DNA from: Eledone cirrhosa
Lineage: Eukaryota; Mollusca; Cephalopoda; Octopoda; Eledonidae
Direction: 5' to 3'
Assembly: GCA_964016885.1 (NCBI GenBank)
Contig: OZ024743.1
Span: forward strand, 192,130,155 to 192,194,154
Length of the DNA stretch: 64,000 nt
In this document: piece by piece, positions 22,320 through 34,331 of the stretch
Numbering within the stretch: the first letter of the stretch is position 1
Layout of the letters: every line of letters starts with the position of its first letter
The notes under the pieces: generated by a model
The model's database searches: none
What the model saw: the letters and a program-made list of their open reading frames with translations, nothing else
Told to the model about the DNA's origin: nothing
Made by a program: the position numbers and the translations under genes

Positions 22320-22760
22320 CTCAGGTCAACAACTCTCATGGAGCAGACCTATGAGTTCCAGCCATGACTATCTTGTCTTTCTTCAGATATAGAATGTATA
22401 GAACCACATTATCTAATGTCCCCCTCCTTTCTTTAAGATAGTAGAGTGTGGTTTCAGGGAGATTTGATTGCTACATTTAACAAATTATGTGACCAAGTAT
22501 AGACTCCTTCATTGACTCGTGTCAACATGTGTTTTTGATATTGTTGCTAGCTAGCCTCTAGTCAGTCTTTATTGAGCTGACCAATGAATAAAGTCATTTC
22601 AAACATGACCATTCCATCTTTTATTTAGATACAATGTGTCTAGGATCATATTACCCAATGTGTCCTTCCATCCAAAGAGATGGTAGGGTGAGGCTTGAGG
22701 GAGATTTGGTTAAGCAACTATATAGGGGCTCCCTCATTGGCTTGTAGACTTAGGTACAAA
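22320..22760. repeat. Two diverged direct copies of repeat family B
   Basis: AGCCATGACTATCTTGTCTTT with GTTTCAGGGAGATTTGATTG (22363-22470) and TGACCATTCCATCTTTTATTT with GCTTGAGGGAGATTTGGTTA (22607-22717) are tandem relatives about 245 bp apart, each ending in an ACTCCTTCATTGACT or GCTCCCTCATTGGCT segment. Confidence 0.6.
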
Positions 22761-23904
22761 CTGATATATATACGGCATGTCTTTAACATTTCTACTACCA
22801 TCATAGTGTATTTTTGTCAAGCTATTTCTCATTCAAGTTAAGTCAATATGAAATAATTGGCATGATTTAATTAGAAAAACATTTTTATTTTTATTTCATT
22901 TTTTATTTTTCTCTGGTGTTTAAAAGAAATTATAGTTACACATTAAATTTTCTTTCAACAATCTAAAATCGATTTCACAAATTCATGCAAATACTATCTA
23001 AAAAAAGGGAAATAAAACAAAAAAAGAAAAGAAATAACAGCAAAAAATAAATTAAATTGTCTCTCCTCTGAGTGAACACGATTTGAGAAATATTTAAAAA
23101 CATATGATGACTTGTGTTAATTGTGATAGCCTACAAAAGTCTGCTATGCAAATTTTATATTTAAAGAATTTAAATGGTGAAATGTAGCAAGAAATCTTGC
23201 TAAGAATCAGCAAAAGATAGCAATGCAAAAATATGTTGCTTTTTTTTTCATTTTTTGTTTTTTATTTGTTTTTAATATAATAGTATAAGCAACTAAACAG
23301 AGTCAAAAATTTTAATTTTACCTACAAGGTAGATTGATTTATTATCCTGAATAAAATATTTGCAATATAAATATTTCAAGATGTTCACAGTGTTACCCAA
23401 ATTGATAGCTTAATACTGTTGCAATGAGTGAAATAAAATTATATTTAACTCCTAAGTGGATTCTTAAATTTCGTGAATATTCAACTCTGTTAAACTCTGT
23501 TAAAGATATTAAAAAAAAGCATAAACATTCCAAATCCTATTTACCTTTCTCTGTAAACCAAAATTCTTAAGCAAGCAAGTAAGCCTAAATGTGGTCATTC
23601 AAATCATAATGCATCATTTTGAATAATGAAGGATACACTGGACAATGTAATTACTAATATACAAAAATAGAGGATGGTTATGACTGGAAGACCTTTGATT
23701 ATAGGCTTGCTGGATCAGGGATGATCTGGAGCTAAACAATGAACAACAATACAAATCTTAGTTTTGTTGCCTTATGGAGATGACAATAGAAAACAAATTT
23801 TTGAGACATTACAATGCTATAATAGCTTGCTATATATGAAAAATAAAGTATGTTGATGTTTCTAAGTAAAAAGAAGTTGGGGAGTAACATTTTTTTCTAC
23901 TTAC
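22761..23904. other. IFT122 intron with one family B fragment
   Basis: AT-rich spacer with several A/T homopolymers. A family B fragment lies at 23640-23750 (GGATGGTTATGACTGGAAGA, TTATAGGCTTGCTGGATCAG). Confidence 0.5.
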
Positions 23905-24099
23905 TATATTGTCTGAGTTCACTTGGACAGCACCACATGTTAACCATGAGTTCTCTTCATTTCCAATCGTGTCTAACTTCAGACCTGATTTGCTGTAGAG
24001 ATAACACTGTTTATCTGATCCCCCAGCTATGATATACTCTCCATTGTAGAACCAACTGATGAAACAAGGATCATATCCAAGTTTAATATCCCGACCAAT
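23905..24099 (-). CDS. IFT122: IFT122 internal exon (65 codons, WD40 blade)
   Basis: Minus strand: acceptor ATTATTTCAG, then ATTGGTCGGGATA, ending CAGACAATATA before donor GTAAGT. The exon is 195 bp, phase 0 at both ends. The translation IGRDIKLGYDPCFISWF, YNGEYIIAGGSDKQCYLYSK, SGLKLDTIGNEENSWLTCGA aligns with vertebrate IFT122 IGKDRALNFDPCCISYF, KGEYILLGGSDKQVSLF and GTVGEQNSWVWTC (family knowledge). The GGSDKQ turn is a hallmark of this protein. It continues the SGKQ end of the exon at 35450 and runs into VTGC of the exon at 18536. Confidence 0.96.
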
Positions 24100-24879
24100 C
24101 TGAAATAATTTATAAAAAATGATAGACAAAAAAAATCAGTTCCATAAAATATTACTAAAATGAAAAATGCCAAGCCATCATAAGAAAAAGAAAAGAGAAA
24201 TAATTTTATATATGAATTTCTTCAGTAAAAGAAAAATTGTTGATGTGAGAAGAATATCATTTCACACAATGCCATAGTTCCTATAAGATAAATATATAGG
24301 AAAAAAGCTTTTGTGTGGGAAATATTAACACTTTCAGAGATAAAGGAAATTAGATTTACAGATGATAGATTTTGTTTATTGATTTATCTATTATTTCATT
24401 TTTTTTTTTTTTGTGGATTTCACCAATAATACACGAGAAAACTTTTAGAAGTTTTAATGTGCTATTTTTAATTTAATAATTTCTTAGCCAAATGTGGACA
24501 GAATTTTTATTTAATTCTACAAAAGAATATAGTTTGTGATAGTTACAACAGAAAATGATTGATGAGAAATTAGTATAATCCTAAAGAAAGAAAAGATGAC
24601 CTGGTTGTTTGGATATTTAGAAAAATAGCCAAATTAATAAGATATTGAACTGTTGGCTAGCTTTAATATAGGACACATGGATTGTCATTCATACATGAAA
24701 TGTTAAAACCTAGGAGTTATAGAAAACATGTGGAAATGAACAAAACAAAGTTATAAAAAATGAAGAGTGAGGGACAAAGATATTATACAAACAAGACATT
24801 TTAAAAGTTTGTGCAAAAATAAGGGCATTTACAGTTTCCACCAATATATACTACTTTGGTTAGGTTCAAAGATTCTCCG
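24100..24879. other. IFT122 intron, no gene seen
   Basis: AT-rich with poly-T and poly-A runs (for example at 24399). Nothing recognisable. Confidence 0.5.
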
Positions 24880-25600
24880 TCTCTGCTTACCATCCACTGT
24901 TTGTACTGGAGCTTACTACACCCAAAAATAACTGCTATAATTTTTGGCATGAGACAAATCAAGACAATTCTTACATCATCTGGATATTTTTACTTTAGCT
25001 TGTGACACTAAGGTAGTGTTTTTAACAGAAGTTTGTTACTTGAAGTCTTCCAGCATTCTGGGCCTATTTGGTCTTCAGTTGCTAGAATATATTTGCAATA
25101 TTCTTTCCACCACATACTTCTTATTTTCTTTATGAGTGCTTTGATTGTTTATCAAAAGACTATGAATGTTGGTTCCTCCTCTTTTATTATTTCCCAGTAT
25201 CTTTTTCCAAGACAATGAGGTCATGATGTTGGTTGTAAGAAGGCAAGGAGAAAGAGTTAGTCAGTGCTTTGTGCTATTGTTCACTGCTCTCTTATTCCAT
25301 TTCTTCCTCACAGTCACTACTATTTACAGTTGAGGAAGAGTGTCCTTGGTCAGTTTTGGGGACCAAAGATGAGGCAATCTCCTCTACCAATTCCAGACCT
25401 TCAGCCAGCATTGCAATTGCAACAGCAACCTCCATATTCTGCAGTTGTAGTAATTCATTTTGCTGTTTCAACTCCTCAAAACTTTTTGGGTGATTTTTGC
25501 TACCACAAGTATAACAACTAGCCTTTCTGCTAGAGTTTCTATACCTATGACAAGGCATAGTGCTTGAATAGCCCTGAGTCCTGACCACACATTATTTTTC
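24880..25600 (-). pseudogene. Unidentified decayed coding sequence (possible transposon remnant)
   Basis: This stretch is less AT-biased than its surroundings. Minus-strand frames broken by stops and shifts include a 98-codon frame (25292-25588) with CYTCGSKNHPKSFEELKQQN, a Leu/Gln-rich probable coiled coil, and an acidic end SDCEEEME. Further down, in other frames, come KKYVVERILQIYSSN and RPNRPRMLEDFK. The Cys-x2-Cys-x4-His pattern hints at a zinc knuckle and the second piece weakly at a chromodomain start, as expected for a retrotransposon or transposon protein. I could not identify the family, and the frame may be chance. Confidence 0.3.
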
Positions 25601-27715
25601 ATGACCACTGTGTTTCCTGCTCCACATAGGTAAAATCAACTATGGGTTGATAAAACTACTAATGTCCTGACTCTCGCATTTGTTTTGCATTGACCCATGT
25701 ATTGAAGTACGATTTAATGAGGTGTTTCACGAATTTACTCTGCCTGACGTTCCACTCTAGCCTCAGTCATAAAAATCATAATAGTTTAGTAGGCCTTACC
25801 TCAGTAAAAGAAAAGATGTTTCTCCACAGATCATCTAGAGCTTCCTTCAATTATACCCTTGAAGGTATATTAAAAGTTGATCTGCATTTAGCAAGGCATC
25901 TAATTTTAAATAAATGTTTCAAGTAAGAAGACAACGTAGAGTGAGGCAGTGTTAACACAGTTCCTTCTGGGCTTGTGGTTTGTGCAGATTTAAAAATTCT
26001 TTATTGAAATTAATATAGGAAAAACTGTTCCTTTTTCATTTGTAATTCTGCTAAACAAAGTATACATATACATGAAAATGCTACTGTTGTTTTTCTCCTC
26101 ATTGTTATTGTTGTTGTTGTTTTAGTTTTCTTTGTCTATTATAATGTTCTGTGTAATGTCAATATTTTATGTTGAGGTCATTGTTTGTGACAATCTGTGT
26201 ATTCAAATTCTGAAGAGTGTGTCTGACCATTTTGTTGTCCATGACTGCCCAAGTTTTTCAAAAAAGAAAAGAAAAGAAAAATGTCTAAGGAGACCAACTT
26301 TCAAGGTCAGCAAGAAATGCAACAGATGCCACAGTATTGAGGATCCTTTACAAGTAAAATAATCAATTTTTTTCAAATACTCCCAGGAAAATATCATATC
26401 CAGAGCTAGTAAAAAATGTTTTCACTTGTTATGACAGTACATCAAGTTAAACTTGCCATCAGCAGCATTAAACAAGAACTAACATTGTTATCATCACCAC
26501 TTTAATATGTTTACATGAACTTGTATGAATTATTAACTATTTTAAATGCAATTCCATTTAGGACAAATATATCCAATTTTCTTCCCAAAGAAATATATTC
26601 CAAGATGTAGGTTGTAAGTTTTATTTAATTTCTGCATTTTGCTCTTAAAAACAAAACTTTAAACTGTATTTGGAAGCTAGTGTCTATTATTTTTCTTTTT
26701 TTTTCTCCAAAACTTCTCTTACATTTTTAGTTAATTATGTAATCGAAACATTTAAAGACATTTCACAGGTTTTTTTCAGATAAGATATCAAAACAATTTC
26801 TAAAAGTCAGTGGTAGCTATCATAGAACATAGCAGATGAAAGATTTATTTTACTTCTTGAGAGACAAACAGATACTATTTGTGACAATTGTACATGAATA
26901 CAACAGTTTACTGCTATTTTCCTCTTTTCCTTTTTATTTTCATACCTTTATCATTGATATAGATATAAATACATTCAAAATAAAAGATAGAAAATCACAT
27001 AAAATCTTTTAAGATATGCAGTGAAAGAAACAGTATATGAACACTAAATTATAAGAAGTTCAGATAAATGCCTTACAGTGACCTGACAAAAATTCTTCAC
27101 GACAAAAGGAAAATTTTACAATAACTATGATGATTTAAACAAATTGTGATGATTCCAACAAATTAATAAAACAAAAGAAATTACCCTTAGAGTTATTGTA
27201 CTGAAGTATTTCCTTGTTAACACTTGTTTTGTTAAAATGTTTCACAGAAAAATTTGACAAAAAAGATTCCATGCTTGTAATACAAAGACTTGGTGATTTC
27301 AGAATAAATAGAAGCACTAAGAAAATCTGAATCAATTCAAATAAATGTTCATTTTATGAAATCTAATACAATATGGTTGAAAATAATTTTCATGTTTAAA
27401 AATGTAATTTCCATCCCATTATGGAAGAGAAGTCTGTAATAGTAGTGGTATTACTACTACTGCTTGTGATGACATATACAAATCTTTCCATCTCACATGA
27501 TCCAATTGAAATATACACATGAGTAAAATACATTGAAATTTATAAGAGCAGCACAGTTACTGTTAGGCTAGTTGCAAAAAGAGTACTTTTCAAAAGTTCA
27601 TGGGTTTAAATACTTCAGATATTGCAATCAGATATTGCTTCAGATATTGCTTAAGGTAGAGTGTGATCCACAAGTAATACGGCAGCTATTTCTCATTCTC
27701 CCTCCCTCTCTTTCT
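25601..27715. other. IFT122 intron, no gene seen
   Basis: AT-rich DNA with homopolymer runs. Frames up to about 78 codons show no domain. Confidence 0.5.
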
Positions 27716-27717
27716 CT

Positions 27718-27835
27718 CCCTCCATCATCATCATCACTGTTTAACATCCATTTTCCATGCTTGCATGGGTTAGACGACTTGTCATGTTATGGGGTTAGTC
27801 AGGTCAGGTGACCACGTCTTGCTTATGGGTAGAAA
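27718..27835 (-). mobile_element. LINE/SINE 3' tail, truncated
   Basis: Starts CATCATCATCATCACTGTTTAA, then CCATGCTTGCATGGGTTAGA and CAGGTGACCACGTCTTGCT. This is the terminal tail of the LINE-associated family in minus orientation. Confidence 0.7.
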
Positions 27836-27899
27836 TATGAGGGTGATTGAGGAGAACTGGCATGTTATGAAAGTGTTGGATTTTGATCAATAGTATAGG

Positions 27900-28240
27900 G
27901 GAAGAAGATTCGCATCCAGAACTTTCAAATGATATATAATTGTCCACAGGGAAAATGTATTTTGACATGAAAATAATCAGGCAAAAAGTGATTTTTTTGC
28001 ATGATCAAACTGTGCTTGTTGCCCCTTCTCAGGACTCTGCCCATGATACTTGATAATTGAAATGCATATTCCAAATTACAGAGCTCAGTCCTGCTTGTGG
28101 TCAACTCTGCTCTGATAGCAGTGAATAGAGAGGTGGTTTGAGGATTAAGAATGCCAGAAGTTACCACTGCTATAGGTTCAACAGCAACTATAATTGATCA
28201 TAGATGATAGAGAGTGAAAGTCATAGTCAATAAGGCATCA
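27900..28240 (-). repeat. Repeat family C, diverged copy
   Basis: Shares the ordered blocks AGAGCTCAGTCCTG, GTGGTCAACTCTGCT, GATAGCAGTGAA and GAATGCCAGAAGTTACCACTG with the better-preserved copy at 39120-39480. The minus-strand translation contains TSGIL and an AEL---RTEL segment, so the family may have been coding. Confidence 0.6.
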
Positions 28241-28374
28241 ACCTACCAGCCCTAGTACTTGGCTTGTGTCCTGTTATATACTGTGATATATTTTGTTGAT
28301 TCTCAAAACACTTGACACTTGTCAACCTAACTGTAAATAGGTTCTACTAGATGATGCATATAACCATTTTCAGT

Positions 28375-28660
28375 AGTAAATCATCATCACTGTTTTATGT
28401 ACATTCTTCCACAACAGCATGGGTTAGACGAATTATCCCGTTGTGGGCAATGCTAGGTCAGGTGACCATGTCTTGTTCATACAGAACTGATTCCGGCTTG
28501 GTTTCTACAGCTGTATGCCCTTCCTAACGCCAACCTCATTTACAGTGAGTACTGGGTGTCTTTTGTCGTGACACCTACACAACTACTTTACAAAGTGGGC
28601 TGGACATTTTTTGCCATGTCATGACCACTTTACATTAAATGCACTATGAAAATTGATTGC
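28375..28660 (-). mobile_element. SINE/LINE 3' half, minus strand
   Basis: From ATCATCATCACTGTTTTATG through CAGCATGGGTTAGACGAATT, TACAGCTGTATGCCCTTCC and TGTCGTGACACCTACACAAC. The module order equals the tail of the SINE at 33441-33781, with the tRNA head missing. Confidence 0.75.
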
Positions 28661-30435
28661 AGTGCTGAGTTCAAGTTTTCACAATGGTTATAAAGAAAGA
28701 ATGAGAACCCCACAACTCTGGCTCATCAGTAGTGTACCTAATACACTATAGGATTCACTGACAGAGACACAACAGAAATGTCAAGATAGGCTTTCTTCAA
28801 AGACATAACATATTAACTGTTCATTTATTATATAAAGGCATTGAGATATAATTACACCAACAACAAAAATTACAATAAACTGATCATTAAATAAATAATT
28901 TTTTTAATTTTCAGCAACAAGAGGTAAACTAATTTAAATTCAAATTTGCTCCAAGGCATGGTTTCTTCCATCATGTTTTATTTTTTAAATTCTATTGACC
29001 TTTTTCTTTCTATTTTACTTCAAATTTCTCTACACCTATTTTACACTCTTGACATGTTTTTGAAATTAAAATCAGGGAGATTAAATAGAAGTCATTTTAA
29101 AATTTATTTCTAGTTTTCTATTTTTTTTTAAATACAGAATTTCAGTTATTTGGGATTTTGCACAGCTGAAAGATAATCAAGATAAGATAGAAGATTCTTC
29201 ATATATTCCTCATCAAGTACAGAGATAAGTGGTCACGAAATAGAGACAGCAGGCAAGAAAATTACTTTTACTTTAACTCAATTAAAAACCTTAAAGGTAA
29301 AATATTTCTCCTTTTCTTTCCTTATTTTTTTTTTTTTGCTTTTGTTGTATATTTTCCCCTAACAAACAATTTCCATTTCATTAAAAATAATAAAGAAAGA
29401 ATCAAGAATTATATAATAGTAAAAAAGACTCAGATTATTCAAATTGTATTGAAAATTAACATTATTTGTTATTTATTTGTTTATTTATTTTTTTTATTTT
29501 GCTGATTTTATTTGTTTGTTTTTAGTTTTATGCAATTATTTTTTTTATATAATGAATAGCCACTTCTTCACATGATTAGAAAGGAACCAATGAATTCTTA
29601 CATAGTTATATTAACAATGTGGTTTTTGTGCACTTATAATGGTAATAGAAGCAAATATAATTACATCTTTTACAAGTTATTTAACAGGCAACGCCCAGAA
29701 GACATTTGAAAATAAAATACAGCTTCTTGAACAAATCTCTGAATAACAATTTATTCCAATAACCAAATCACGTTCTTTGGCTTGTGCCAACAAAACTAAA
29801 TTTAAAGTTGCACAGAACAGATAAGCCAATGAAATATGAATTTCTGATGTACTTGAAACCTTGAAATATCATTCTTATAAGTTGAAGAATTATGACTGAA
29901 AAATCTGAAGTGGAAGAAACATAAACTAAGTGATCTAAGAAGCATAGTCATAGGTTATAATCTGATGTTCAGAAAGAATTCAAGCTCTAGTAGATATCAG
30001 CAGTTTAACTAATCACTCAATCACCATGCATCTTTATGAAATTTAACTTTGTGGATTTAAAAAGACAGAACCAAAGTGCTTAGCAGTGATTCTTAAAACA
30101 CTACACCTTCCTAGGGGATTTAACAAAACTTCAGTTTTTAAGGTAAAGAAATCTAGAGCAGTAGCATTATTATATATCTACTTCAGTCTTCAGATGTGTA
30201 CGGAGTTTGTTACATCTTGAAAAGTGTTACCTTAGATAAGATCAGGTAATGATAACTTAAAATAACCATGATTCTAGACAGATTAATAATATAATTGCCC
30301 CTCTTCAACATAAAACTGAAAAAGAATGACATATGCATAAAAGATTGTTCTCAAGTTTAACAACTGCTAAACTTTAAACAAAAAACTCAACAAACCAGCA
30401 TAGAACAATATGATTGAAGAGAAAACAGCTGCCTA
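28661..30435. other. IFT122 intron, no gene seen
   Basis: AT-rich with many poly-T and poly-A runs. No repeat termini or coding signal. Confidence 0.5.
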
Positions 30436-30439
30436 CAAT

Positions 30440-30610
30440 AAGGCAGGGAATAGAAGAGTTGCTAAAATGTCAAATAGGATGCTTTGTAGTATTCATTTCA
30501 GTTTTCTGAGTTCAAATCATACTGAAGTCAACTTTATATTTCATCCTTTCGAGGTCAATAAATAAAATACCAGTCCAGAACTGGAGTCAATTCTTCCTCC
30601 ATATCACTTT
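30440..30610 (+). mobile_element. Octopod tRNA-derived SINE, plus strand, diverged
   Basis: Head AGAAGAGTTGCTAAAATG, box B-like TCTGAGTTCAAATCATACTG, body TTCGAGGTCAATAAATAAAA and CAGAACTGGAGTCAATTC. A family B fragment follows at 30720-30780. Confidence 0.7.
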
Positions 30611-30789
30611 CTCATTTCCATTCTATCACCTCCCTCCTCCCTTGGAAGAAATTGGTTGTGTTCAGACCCGGAGAGGGATGAACTCTACCAAGTTTAAAAT
30701 GCCTACATCTTAAAAAAGAAGTAAATTTGATCATAGATCTGCTTGATCAGGGTTGAGCCGGAGTTAAACAACATCAACAAAATCATGCT

Positions 30790-31270
30790 ATCATTTTCTA
30801 TTCCATACCCGACTTGTATCAATGCTTCATAAAAAATGTGCTGATCTATTTGTTTTCCATCAGTTATAAAACTATCTGCAAATATGGCTTACATTGTATT
30901 TTATATTTTTGTTAAATGCAGTAGCTTTACAGGTTTCACAAACAAATATTTACAGCTTTTTCTGGTAGAGGGTAAATAACCAGTTTTATGGGTAAATTGA
31001 TGAAGAGGAAAACACATTTCATCTGCTGCTTGTAGTGATACACTATTTCAATGAAATTTTCCAACTCATTTGATGCTTCCAATGTAAACAATTGTATATG
31101 GCTTCAGAAAATTCCAGAAATTTTCATATTATTAAATATATGTATAACAATAAATAAGCAATACAAAGCAACAATATAATTAAATTCTGTTTTTATGTTT
31201 TGAGTTTCATATCATATAGCAGACAGCACATTTATTAATTAACATATATTCAAAATGGAGAAAGAGACAG
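30790..31270. other. IFT122 intron, no gene seen
   Basis: AT-rich spacer between repeats. Confidence 0.5.
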
Positions 31271-31274
31271 TGTG

Positions 31275-31700
31275 TGAAACATCATCATTATCATCATTTT
31301 TCATACACTTTTCTATGTTTGCATGCAGTAGAAGGGTCCTTTGAGGACAAGCTTCCTCCATTTGCAACATTCTCTCATCACCTCCTCTGTGAGGTTCAGT
31401 GTTTTGAGATCAGTTCTAACCAGCTCTGACCAGTTTCCTTCCATTGGCATCAGACGACACTTCTTCAGCCAGTCTCCCTCATCCATATACATCACATGTC
31501 CAAACCTGTGCTGTCTTCTCTCTTATGCACTACATTAGATTCCTCTTATACCTAACTGTTCTCTTAGTTCATCCCCACCCTCATGTTCATGTACATAACC
31601 ATTACACATTCAACAGAGCATGCACACTTCATTTCTCTATAGTCTCCATATATTCTCTGCATTTATTGCCCATGTCTCACAATTATGCAATAAAAGTGAA
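31275..31700 (-). pseudogene. LINE C-terminal fragment, minus strand
   Basis: The minus-strand translation reads KKCRLMPMEGNWSELVRTDL, then KTLNLTEEVM near 31380-31480. It is the counterpart of the K-CR---VDG---GRPR-TW-E--KADL--L-L region of the LINE at 63587-63913. Upstream frames continue in pieces to about 31700. Heavily decayed. Confidence 0.65.
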
Positions 31701-31852
31701 AGGTAGAGAAAGAAAAAATAAGGAAGAATATTTCAGAATTAAATGTAAAAATCTCACACACTATACATAGAGCATCTGAACAGCATTTCATATCTATTAA
31801 CTCTTTTTAAAATCTTACTGGTTTCAGTCAATGTACTCTGCCTGTACTGAAG

Positions 31853-32024
31853 ATTTGGTTATTTATTCCTAGATACATATTTTATCAACCACACTACCAG
31901 AAGCAATGAAAAGCAACAATACAAAAGGGAAGGAAATAATTTGGTTATTTGTTCCTAGATACATATTTTATCAACCACACTACCAGAAGCAATGAAAAGC
32001 AACAATACAAAAGGGAAGGAAATA
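31853..32024. repeat. 86-bp direct tandem duplication
   Basis: ATTTGGTTATTTATTCCTAG at 31853 repeats as ATTTGGTTATTTGTTCCTAG at 31939. The remaining bases, through CTACCAGAAGCAATGAAAAG, are almost identical, giving two 86-bp units. A recent slippage or unequal exchange event. Confidence 0.9.
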
Positions 32025-32084
32025 ATCAGGATGAAAACAAATATAAGAACCATTTTAGTTCAATGCACCAATTCAGCCATCTTT

Positions 32085-32299
32085 TGCCATCATCATCATG
32101 ATTTTACATCCGCTGTTCCAATGCTCACATAGGTTGGATGGGTCATTTTCAACACAGCATTTCTCCCTTGCCATTTCCTCTGCAATTTGAGATCAGCTCT
32201 CACTTCTGCCCAGGTCTTGCTTTGTCTTCCACTACTGCAGCTTTGGGATTTCTTGACACATCTTCCCCCAGAGATCATCATCCATGCAAATCATATGTC
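32085..32299 (-). pseudogene. LINE 3' coding end, minus strand
   Basis: The minus strand reads KSQSCSSGRQSKTWAEVRAD and LKLQRKWQGRNAVLKMTHPT. It corresponds to the GRPRKTWDEL---DL----L region and start of the 3' UTR, ending with ATGATGATGGC. It is interrupted on its 5' side by the element at 32300. Confidence 0.65.
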
Positions 32300-32530
32300 T
32301 GTAGTGACTAGCGCCATCTCTCCGGGGAACCAGACTATTTGGAGTTACTTCCCTGTGGCCAGTATATAAGGGAGCATTCCGACGCCTCTCTCTTTTCACC
32401 TTTTGGCCGCCTGCCTAGTAGGCCAGGCACGGCTACGCCAAAGGTAGCTCTTAGCATCTTATTTCTCTTTTGGTCGAGCCTTTCCAACCTGCCACACATC
32501 TGCTGAGGACCTATACCATAAGGCTCAGCT
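32300..32530 (+). mobile_element. Candidate solo LTR with TATA box
   Basis: The segment is much more GC-rich than its surroundings. It begins TGTAGTGACTAGCGCC, carries TATATAAG at 32363-32370, about 25 bp further a GACGCCTCTCTCTTTTCACC stretch, and a GCCTGCCTAGTAGGC palindrome. It abruptly interrupts a LINE fragment. These are LTR-like features (TG start, TATA box, GC-rich leader). I could not fix the right end or a target duplication, and no internal retroelement domain lies nearby. Confidence 0.4.
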
Positions 32531-32785
32531 CAGATGTATTCCAATCCTTCTTACAAGGATTAACAAAGCAAGTCACAGGTATGTCATTAACCATTGTAAA
32601 CACACACGCACAAGCACACAAATAAAGAAAAACTACCTTCACATACTGTTGAGAAGACTTATCGTTGTTATTATTATATATATTATTTCCTGTCTGCATC
32701 TCATCATCTTGCTTCCTGCTTTCCTTACATATTCTTGTGTTCCTTCACTTATTAAATTATTAAATTAGTAATTGGCATACAGTGT
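32531..32785. other. Spacer, no gene seen
   Basis: AT-rich with a short (CA)n-like stretch. Nothing recognisable. Confidence 0.45.
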
Positions 32786-32789
32786 TATC

Positions 32790-33125
32790 TACTAGAGTAA
32801 ATAACCTTATGACCAGTTCACTAAATGTCTATTCCCACAGTTTTCTCTCTTGCACACTACTGATTCCTCTTATACTGAGTTTATTTCTCAGTTCATCCAT
32901 GCTTTGTCATTCACGCACATTAGTGTTGCACATCCATCGAAGCATGCTTGCTTCATTTCTCTCTAGTCATTGCATATCCTCTGAGTCTATGGCCCACGTC
33001 TCAATACTATGCAGCATCGCACTTCACACATAGACACCATGCAGCTGAACTTTCATTTGTAGGGAGAAACTTTTTGTTGTCAACAGAGGTAGTAGTTCTC
33101 TAAACTTCTTCCATCAAGTCACTTG
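32790..33125 (-). pseudogene. LINE C-terminal fragment, minus strand
   Basis: Minus-strand pieces in shifted frames correspond to W-KFRELLPLL (33080-33120), GR-Y-AC-R and the ERNEASMLRWMCN segment (about 32930-32970). It is a decayed relative of the LINE at 62097-63913. Confidence 0.65.
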
Positions 33126-33440
33126 AAATCACCTTGATGATTGCTGTTGAATGAAACAGTTCTAGTTCTCTAGAAATCATTTCTATATAAAATGTGTGTA
33201 TGAAGGCATGCATGTGTGTGTGAGTGTATGTGTTTTATGTATACTTATAAATATAATGAGCACATAATACAAATAGGTAAAAGTTGGCAGTGACTTCAAA
33301 TTTTCACCTGTGACTGTTCATTAGAGTGTAGTCTGATAAAGTCAACCAGAGGTGAAGTTACTGTCAATATTTTCCTTGTGTCATCATCATCCACATCACA
33401 GTTTAATGTCTATTTTTCCATGCTAGCATGTGTGTATATT
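33126..33440. other. Spacer with a LINE/SINE tail scrap
   Basis: Contains a (GT)n-like stretch near 33190-33235 and a truncated minus-strand tail (CATCATCATCCACATCACAG, CCATGCTAGCATG) at 33381-33430. Confidence 0.5.
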
Positions 33441-33781
33441 CATTTCATTCATTCATTTCATTTTACGTCCGCTTTTCCCTGCTTGCAAGGGTGGGACGGG
33501 AACTGATTCTGGCTTGATTTCTACAGCTGGATGCCCTTCCTAACACCAAACCTCATTTACAGTGAGTGCTGGGTGCTTTTTTGCCGTGGCACCTACACGA
33601 CCACTTTGCAGTGGAATGATAAGGACCTCAGTCACTATCATCTCATTTCTACAGCTGAGTAAACTGGAGCAATGTGAAATAAAGTGTCTTGCTCAAGGAA
33701 ACAACACACCACCCGGTCTGAGAATTGAACTCACAACCTTTCGATTGCAAGGCCAATGCTCTAACCACTAAGCCATGTGCC
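33441..33781 (-). mobile_element. Full-length SINE with LINE-type 3' tail, minus strand
   Basis: The minus strand starts AGGCACATGGCTTAGTGGTT (tRNA-like head, box A), GTTGTGAGTTCAATTCTCAG (box B), then TTGCTCAAG, CTGCAAAGTGG, GTGCCACGGCAAAAAAGCAC, GGAAGGGCATCCAGC, ending CCCTTGCAAGCAGGG and a (GAAT)n tail at 33441-33463. It is nearly identical to the plus-strand copy at 52033-52375. Its head abuts the foldback element at 33782. Confidence 0.9.
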
Positions 33782-34331
33782 TATATATAAGTATGTACAC
33801 GTACATACATATATGTATACAGACGTACAGTAGTATGTATATATATATACATACATGCACACATATATATATGTACGTATGGATTCACCGAACATTTATT
33901 ATAATGCTCGATGTGTTTGTAAACAAACATCCCGTATTAAGCCGTAGTGTCCAGCAACCATCGTTGCTCGTTTGTTCAACACTGACAAAGGTAAGTATAT
34001 ACGTTCAACAATCTGACAGGAAGGTATACGTTGCTGACGATAGCTAATAAGCTTGAAACTAGTACAGCGTTCCTTTGTCAGTGTTGAACAAACGAGCAAC
34101 GATGGTTGCTGGACACTACGGCTTAATACGGGATGTTTGTTTACAAACACACCGAGCATTATAATAAATTTTCGGTGAATCCATACGTACATATATATAG
34201 GTGTGCATGTATGTATATATATATACATACTACTGTACATCTGTATACATATATGTATGTACGTGTACATACTTATATTTAAGTAACAGCCGTACTAAGA
34301 GTGGGAAATGAAATTTCGTTTCATTTTTTCC

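Noticed and set aside
33899..34270. 123-codon minus-strand frame over the foldback
   Set aside because: It only reads through the inverted satellite copy. The codons are AT-microsatellite and ribozyme sequence.
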